Positions 12,638 through 16,911 of a stretch of DNA of 16,911 bases are shown piece after piece. The notes beneath the pieces are model-generated. The model saw only the letters and a list, made by a program, of their open reading frames with translations, did no database searches and was not told the DNA's origin. The DNA is from an uncultured Selenomonas sp. (GTDB lineage Bacteria > Bacillota > Negativicutes > Selenomonadales > Selenomonadaceae): contig CALGGN010000157.1 in assembly GCA_937915915.1 (NCBI GenBank), positions 1-16,911 of the forward strand, written 5' to 3'. Both the position numbers and the translations under genes were made by a program. How positions within the stretch are numbered: position 1 is the first letter of the stretch; every line of letters begins with the position of its first letter.

Positions 12638-15364
12638 ATGCCGAAAAAAAAGAAAAAAATCCAGGCAAAAGGCCTGACACTCAATAGATTGCAGACACCT
12701 GCCGAAAGCGAGCAGCTCCCGCAGGAAAACACAGCAGCCCCTGCAAAGGAGCCTGCGCCTGCCGCAGAGCTGGTCAAAGCAGTACCTGCCCCAAAGGCGG
12801 CAGACAAGGAACCTGCCGAGAAGCCGGCCCGCCGCGGGCGCCCGCGCAAGAACGCCGAAGAGACTGCTGCAGCCGCACCTGCAAAAAAGACCATGACCCG
12901 CAAGCCAAAAGCGGCCAAGCCGAAGGAAGAAGCGCCCGTAAAGGGGAACGCCGACAATCCGGATCGGCTGTTTGCGCTGGATATCGGTACCAGAAGCGTC
13001 ATCGGCATCGTGGCGGAGCGGGACGAAAACGGGCAAATGAAAATCATCGCCACCGAACGGCAGGAGCATAAAACCCGCGCCATGCTGGACGGCCAGATCC
13101 ATGACGTGCCTCAGGTCGCCGCCATCATCCAGCAGGTCAAGCGCAGGCTCGTGGAGCAGACCGGTCCCCTCAAGAGCGCGGCAGTCGCCGCCGCAGGGCG
13201 CGCGCTCTACACCATGACCGCAGAGGCGGAGCTGGACGTGGACGGCATCATTACGCAGGAACAGCAGCGCAGCCTCGACTTCGCAGGCGTACAGGCCGCC
13301 CAGGGAAAGCTGGCAGCCTCCCATACCATCGACGATCCCACGCGCTATTACTGCGTCGGCTACAGCACCATCCGTTATGTCCTCGATGACATCCCGCTGA
13401 AGATGCTCGTAGGCCAGCGGGGCAAAAAGGCGAAAGCCACCGTCATCGCGACCTTCCTGCCAAGGCAGGTCATCGACTCCATGCAGTCCGCGCTCCATGA
13501 GTCCATGCTGGACATGCGCGCGCTGACGCTGGAGCCCATTGCCGCCATCAACGTGCTCATCCCGCCCACCATGCGCCATCTGAACCTTGTGCTGGTGGAC
13601 ATCGGCGCAGGCACCTCGGATGTTGCCATCACGAAGAACGGCTCCGTCATTGCCTATGGCATGGTGCCCCTCGCCGGCGACGAGATCACCGAGGCCATTT
13701 CACAGAAATTCCTGCTGGACTTCAATGTGGCGGAGGAAATCAAGCGCAAGGCCGCCAACGGGGAAGGCTCCAGTTTCCATGACATTCTGGGCAGCACCTA
13801 CGACCTGCAGGCGCCGGAAATCATCGAACCGATCCTTTCCAATATCCAGGGGCTGGCAAACGCGATTGCAAAGCAGATCCTGGACCTCAACGGAAACGAG
13901 TCCCCCCAGGCCGTCATGCTCGTGGGAGGCGGATCTCTCACGCCCATGCTGCAGCAATTCGTCGCGAATGCGCTCTCCATGCCGGAGAATCGCGTGGCAG
14001 TGCGCCATCCCGATCAAGTCGAGGGCATTGTCAATATCCCCGAATCCCTGCAGCTTCCCGATGCGGTCACACCCCTCGGCATCCTCAAGATTGCCTCCCT
14101 CAACACCCTGCACTTCCTCTCCGTCTACGTGAACGATATGGAGTACAGCCTGTTCCACTTCCGCGACCTGACCGTCTCCGACGCCCTTTTGAGCGCAGGC
14201 ATCCAGCTCCGGAAATTCAACGGACATCCGGGCATGGGGCTCATGGTCACCATCGACGGCGAGCGCAAGACCTTCCCCGGCACGATGGGGACCCTCGCCC
14301 AGATCACCATCGACGGCGAACCGGCGACGTTGGACACGCCCATCCACAGCGACTGCCATATCAGTATCGTCGCGGGCGAGAACGGAAAGACGGCGGAAAT
14401 ACGCCTGAGCGATGTCATGACCGAACTGCCGAGCTACAGCATCTATGTGAACGGCAAAGAGGAAATCATAAAGCCCAGGATGCTGGTGAACGGCCAGCCC
14501 TCGGAGCCGGACCGCCTGCTTGCGGACGGCGACACGATCGAGTGCAAAGCTCCCAAGACCATCGGCGAAGCGCTGCGCTCCGCAGGCTATCCGCCGGCAG
14601 GCGAGCGCATCCGCTATCAGCTCAACGGCCGCGAGACACACTATTCCTGCTCCCCCGAAATTCTCATCAACGATATGCCCGTCACGATTTCCCAGCCCAT
14701 CAACGAGGGCGACCATATCGAATACATCGAGCATACGAATCCGAAAATCGGGGATATCCTGGACATTTCCGAAATGGAAGCGTCCACCGTCATCTACTAC
14801 AACAATGAGGAATACAAAGTGCCCTCCGCCAGCGTCCATCTGGAACTCAACGGACGCCCGGCGAATCCGAATACCATCGTCAGCGACGGCAGCAAAATCC
14901 GCTACACCAAATCCGAGCGCCGCGCGACCACGGTCAGCGACGCGCTGCTCGCGGTGGATTTCCAGCCGCCCGTGGCCACCAGCCGCATGACCTTCACGAT
15001 TCTCGTGAACAAGCGTCCCGCAGATTTCACGGATCCCGTCAAAAACGGCGATACGCTGGATGTGATCCTGCAATCCCTCGACCAGCCGGAGCAGATCCCC
15101 GACTACGCAACCCTCACGGCTCCGCCGGAGCTTTCCAGGCAAACCATGCCCGCGGCACAGGTACAGCAGATGCCGCATTCCGCCAATCCGGCCACAAGCC
15201 CGTGGACTGCGCCGTCACCCAAACCTTCCACAGCACAGCCGGTGCAGCAGCCACAGCAGCACAAAAGCCCCTTCAGCGCATTCCGCACCCTCACGACCTC
15301 CGCGCCGGACGGCACCCAAAAACCCCGCAAGCCATCCATCGCGGATTTCATCCGGCATGACTAA
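12638..15364 (+). CDS. FtsA/PilM-like actin-fold ATPase with five C-terminal beta-grasp-like repeats
   Basis: The 908-residue protein has four parts. Residues 1-110 are low complexity, rich in Lys, Ala, Pro and Glu, probably disordered and possibly nucleic-acid or surface binding. Residues 111-490 are an actin-like ATPase of the FtsA/PilM group: phosphate-1 motif FALDIGTRSVIGIV (112-125), phosphate-2 LVDIGAGTSDVAI (319-331) and adenosine motif LVGGGSLTPML (428-438). Residues 510-811 hold five repeats, each with an IxNGxP-xxxx-DGDxI block; the key prolines are P562, P621, P681, P741 and P794. Residues 812-908 are Pro/Gln-rich. No signal peptide is seen. Canonical FtsA is near 420 residues and carries a membrane-binding helix at its end; this one ends in SIADFIRHD, which is not clearly amphipathic. 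AAGGAG lies six bases before ATG. It stands alone, divergent from the DAK2-SNF2 pair. A cytoskeletal or division-related role is likely; it is not the cell's standard FtsA by length and context. Confidence 0.8.
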   Translation: MPKKKKKIQAKGLTLNRLQTPAESEQLPQENTAAPAKEPAPAAELVKAVPAPKAADKEPAEKPARRGRPRKNAEETAAAAPAKKTMTRKPKAAKPKEEAPVKGNADNPDRLFALDIGTRSVIGIVAERDENGQMKIIATERQEHKTRAMLDGQIHDVPQVAAIIQQVKRRLVEQTGPLKSAAVAAAGRALYTMTAEAELDVDGIITQEQQRSLDFAGVQAAQGKLAASHTIDDPTRYYCVGYSTIRYVLDDIPLKMLVGQRGKKAKATVIATFLPRQVIDSMQSALHESMLDMRALTLEPIAAINVLIPPTMRHLNLVLVDIGAGTSDVAITKNGSVIAYGMVPLAGDEITEAISQKFLLDFNVAEEIKRKAANGEGSSFHDILGSTYDLQAPEIIEPILSNIQGLANAIAKQILDLNGNESPQAVMLVGGGSLTPMLQQFVANALSMPENRVAVRHPDQVEGIVNIPESLQLPDAVTPLGILKIASLNTLHFLSVYVNDMEYSLFHFRDLTVSDALLSAGIQLRKFNGHPGMGLMVTIDGERKTFPGTMGTLAQITIDGEPATLDTPIHSDCHISIVAGENGKTAEIRLSDVMTELPSYSIYVNGKEEIIKPRMLVNGQPSEPDRLLADGDTIECKAPKTIGEALRSAGYPPAGERIRYQLNGRETHYSCSPEILINDMPVTISQPINEGDHIEYIEHTNPKIGDILDISEMEASTVIYYNNEEYKVPSASVHLELNGRPANPNTIVSDGSKIRYTKSERRATTVSDALLAVDFQPPVATSRMTFTILVNKRPADFTDPVKNGDTLDVILQSLDQPEQIPDYATLTAPPELSRQTMPAAQVQQMPHSANPATSPWTAPSPKPSTAQPVQQPQQHKSPFSAFRTLTTSAPDGTQKPRKPSIADFIRHD

Positions 15365-15546
15365 GGAACTATCCCGAAATAAATTACATTTTCTGCTTGT
15401 CTAAATTCCGTCTGTCTGCGTCAGGAAAGACTCGACGTAGCTCTGCCCTAAAGGACTAGCTGCGCGTCGCTACGACTTCGTTTTTCCTTTCTTGACAGTC
15501 GAAATTTATCCTGCGCATCAATTGCAATTTATTTCGGTCCAGTTCC
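15365..15546. repeat. 182-bp MITE-like long imperfect hairpin
   Basis: Terminal arms 15365-15385 and 15526-15546 match in 18 of 21 positions (GGAACT, three differing bases, CCGAAATAAATT). Further nested arms pair 15402-15416 with 15494-15508 (13 of 15), GTCAGGAAAG (15420-15429) with 15487-15496, and CGTAGC (15436-15441) with 15469-15474. The whole element could fold into one rod. TAA flanks it on both sides (15362-15364 and 15547-15549), consistent with a 3-bp target duplication. It encodes no protein. It may also end transcription of the upstream gene. Confidence 0.65.
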
Positions 15547-15563
15547 TAAGGAATCCGGTATAG

Positions 15564-15650
15564 ATAAGTTTCACTGAATTTGCAGATGAAGAAGATTTTG
15601 AGAATCCGGATCGTAAAAAGGAGCAGGATAAGGCGCTTGAAATTGGCTGA
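15564..15650 (+). pseudogene. Possible C-terminal remnant of a lost gene
   Basis: Between an in-frame TAG (15561) and TGA (15648-15650) the frame reads ISFTEFADEEDFENPDRKKE and then QDKALEIG. The charged, helix-like composition resembles a protein C-terminus more than random AT-rich DNA. There is no start codon or ribosome site, and it overlaps the -35 of the next promoter. It could be chance. Confidence 0.2.
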
Positions 15651-15665
15651 ATGGTATGTTATAAT
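15637..15665 (+). promoter_or_regulatory. Strong orphan promoter
   Basis: TTGAAA (15637-15642), 17-bp spacer, TATAAT (15660-15665). No plus-strand gene follows before the window end. The only downstream signal is the hairpin at 15709-15747, so the promoter most likely drives a small RNA. Confidence 0.7.
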
Positions 15666-15671
15666 CATCGT

Positions 15672-15757
15672 AGGCAAAAACGTTTTGACATCTTTGACTC
15701 AACGACAGGAAGCCCCCGGAAGGAATGCGACTCCAACCGGGGGCTTCTTGCGTATTT
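15672..15757 (+). ncRNA. Candidate small RNA of about 85 nt
   Basis: A near-consensus promoter and a strong GC hairpin 44 bases after the predicted start define a short transcript. It has an unstructured AT-rich 5' part and the terminator hairpin at its end. No start codon with a ribosome site is seen inside. I do not recognise a family. Both ends are predictions: the start from the -10 box, the end from the T-rich stretch after 15747. Confidence 0.45.
15709..15747 (+). terminator. GC-rich terminator hairpin
   Basis: GAAGCCCCCGG (15709-15719) pairs perfectly with CCGGGGGCTTC (15737-15747) around a 17-nt loop. The tail TTGCGTATTTATGTTTT is T-rich but interrupted. On the minus strand no T-run follows, so it fits the plus-strand small RNA better than the flagellin gene. 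The following stretch to 15838 is AT-rich and shows nothing else. Confidence 0.65.
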
Positions 15758-15838
15758 ATGTTTTATCGTTCATTTTTCATTTATACTTATCCGCCTTTAT
15801 TTTGTAATTGATGATAAGAAACATCCGTTTAACCGCCA

Positions 15839-16864
15839 CTATTGCAACAATCCTAACACAGTCGAAGCAGACTGATTCGCTTGTGAGAGCATAGCTTGTG
15901 CAGCTTGCGATAGGATGTTGTCTTTTACGTAATTCATCATCTCCTTTGCCATATCAGAATCCCTAATAGTGCTTTCGGCGGCTATGGTATTTTCATGCTC
16001 TGTTGTCAGAGTGTCAATGGTTTCATTAAGACGTACCTGATACGCACCCATACGAGTGGTTTCATTCAGTGCATATTCCAAAGCAGTATCCAATTTATCA
16101 ATCGCTTCAAGTGCTTTTTCACGCGGATCAACTGCAACATCGGCAAGGCCCATAGCTTTGGGGCGCATATCATTTATGTAGATATGTAAATTCTGGTTTG
16201 CTTTTGGGCCAGTATGTATGATAATAGGCGAATCTATTTCTGGTGTTGTAATCTCAGTTATATCTTCGTATATAGTCTTTGTAACTATTTCTAATATCTC
16301 TGTGTAAGTATCATATTGTGTTGTCTTTTTCTCGTTAGTTATTCCTAATGTTTCTGTTTTTGTTATTGTTTCAGTTGTTATTTCATAAATAGTTTCCGTA
16401 ATTTCACCCAAAGACAATTCACTGTCGTCTGCAATGCCGCCACTAAGGATATTCTCGGTACTTAAAAGTTTAACAGAACCACCCTGAACACCAGAGTTGA
16501 TAGAACTTGCTGTCACTAGCCCATTGTAGTATGAGTATATAGTGATGTTTCCACATTTAGTAGAATACTGGTCAAAACCATGTCCTATCCCCGCTCCTTG
16601 TTGAGATGAAGAAGCATTTACTTGCACATTTGAATAAATGGTTATATTACCACATTCGTTAAATGTACTGCTGCATCCAATACCTGCTGCCGCTGCCGCT
16701 ATTGCAGATATTTTTGCTCCAGAGTATACTACAATATCACCACACGTAGACTTCGCTAAAGTTTTTGCGTTACCACTTCCAATTGCTGCTCCCGCTGTAT
16801 AACCAGTATGGCCAGGAAGTGTGCACATATCAATATCAATTGTTGAATTAGAACCGATGGGCAT
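15839..16864 (-). CDS. Flagellin-like protein, C-terminal domain kept and N-terminal domain missing
   Basis: The last ~125 residues are clear flagellin. HIYINDMRPKAMGLADV (227-243) is the conserved end of the D1 region, and AIDKLDTALEYALNETTRMG (254-273) to MLSQANQSASTVLGLLQ (325-341) is the flagellin C-terminal helix pair that packs inside the filament. Before it comes a Thr/Glu/Ile-rich stretch (155-210) and, at residues 20-125, three repeats of AxIGxG followed by CGxIxIY (CGDIVVY 41, CGNITIY 71, CGNITIY 104). Similar repeats occur in surface proteins with beta-helix-like folds. The N-terminal D0/D1 domain, needed for export and assembly, is absent. Upstream the same frame meets TGA at 16894-16892, and ATG 16864 has no good ribosome site. 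The gene may be a truncated cassette, a pseudogene by nonsense mutation, or a decayed copy. Base use is far more AT-rich than its neighbours. Confidence 0.75.
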   Translation of the reverse strand: MPIGSNSTIDIDMCTLPGHTGYTAGAAIGSGNAKTLAKSTCGDIVVYSGAKISAIAAAAAGIGCSSTFNECGNITIYSNVQVNASSSQQGAGIGHGFDQYSTKCGNITIYSYYNGLVTASSINSGVQGGSVKLLSTENILSGGIADDSELSLGEITETIYEITTETITKTETLGITNEKKTTQYDTYTEILEIVTKTIYEDITEITTPEIDSPIIIHTGPKANQNLHIYINDMRPKAMGLADVAVDPREKALEAIDKLDTALEYALNETTRMGAYQVRLNETIDTLTTEHENTIAAESTIRDSDMAKEMMNYVKDNILSQAAQAMLSQANQSASTVLGLLQ

Positions 16865-16911
16865 CTCTAAAAACTTATGAAAATCCCCAATTCAGATGAT
16901 ATAATAAGTAC

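Noticed and set aside
13700..15178. 492-codon minus-strand open frame inside the FtsA-like gene
   Set aside because: The plus-strand frame has ATPase motifs and ordered repeats. The minus frame is compositionally odd and has no start signal.
15580..15807. 75-codon plus frame across the orphan promoter and terminator
   Set aside because: It reads through a -10 box and a GC terminator hairpin, and its composition is not protein-like.

Overview
The window most likely comes from a diderm Firmicute of the Negativicutes, probably Selenomonas-like. This is an inference. It rests on Firmicute-style AGGAG ribosome binding sites and Firmicute-type families (a DAK2/FakA-like protein, a SNF2 helicase with a SWIM finger) alongside an LPS-type family 9 (heptosyltransferase-like) glycosyltransferase and a flagellin. 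Most of the window is GC-rich. The right end, from about 15560, is visibly AT-rich.

Layout. 1-309 is the C-terminal end of an unidentified protein. 324-441 holds a consensus promoter set inside a perfect 18-bp inverted repeat, then a leader hairpin. 442-1182 is a chimeric reading frame: the start of a DUF4432 (aldose-1-epimerase-like) protein joined in frame to the back half of a type I secretion ABC ATPase that lacks Walker A. After a terminator, 1264-5529 is a tight three-gene glycosyltransferase operon (GT4, methyltransferase-GT fusion, GT9). 5530-6103 has no protein gene. It carries a 70-bp inverted-repeat element, a promoter, a probable 6S RNA and terminators.

On the minus strand follow an AAA-ATPase/PD-(D/E)XK protein (6104-7789), a SNF2/SWIM helicase (7910-11173) and a DAK2 protein lacking the usual DGDTG metal-binding motif (11215-12471). 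The last two probably form an operon. Divergent from them is a large FtsA/PilM-like actin-fold ATPase (12638-15364) whose C-terminal half has five regularly spaced beta-grasp-like repeats. Its stop codon abuts a 182-bp MITE-like hairpin flanked by TAA on both sides. Then come a strong orphan promoter and a terminator that together define a candidate small RNA. The window ends with a minus-strand flagellin-like frame that keeps the flagellin C-terminal domain but has no flagellin N-terminal domain. A repetitive, cysteine-containing AGIG/CGNITIY region stands at its front.

How the genes work together. The glycosyltransferases probably build or attach a surface glycan. Their position behind a secretion-ATPase remnant suggests, but does not prove, modification of a secreted surface protein. 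The clearest oddities are the chimeric ABC frame, the truncated flagellin, the degenerate DAK2 protein, the FtsA-like repeat protein, the MITE-like element and the candidate small RNA. I see no CRISPR array, tRNA or rRNA.
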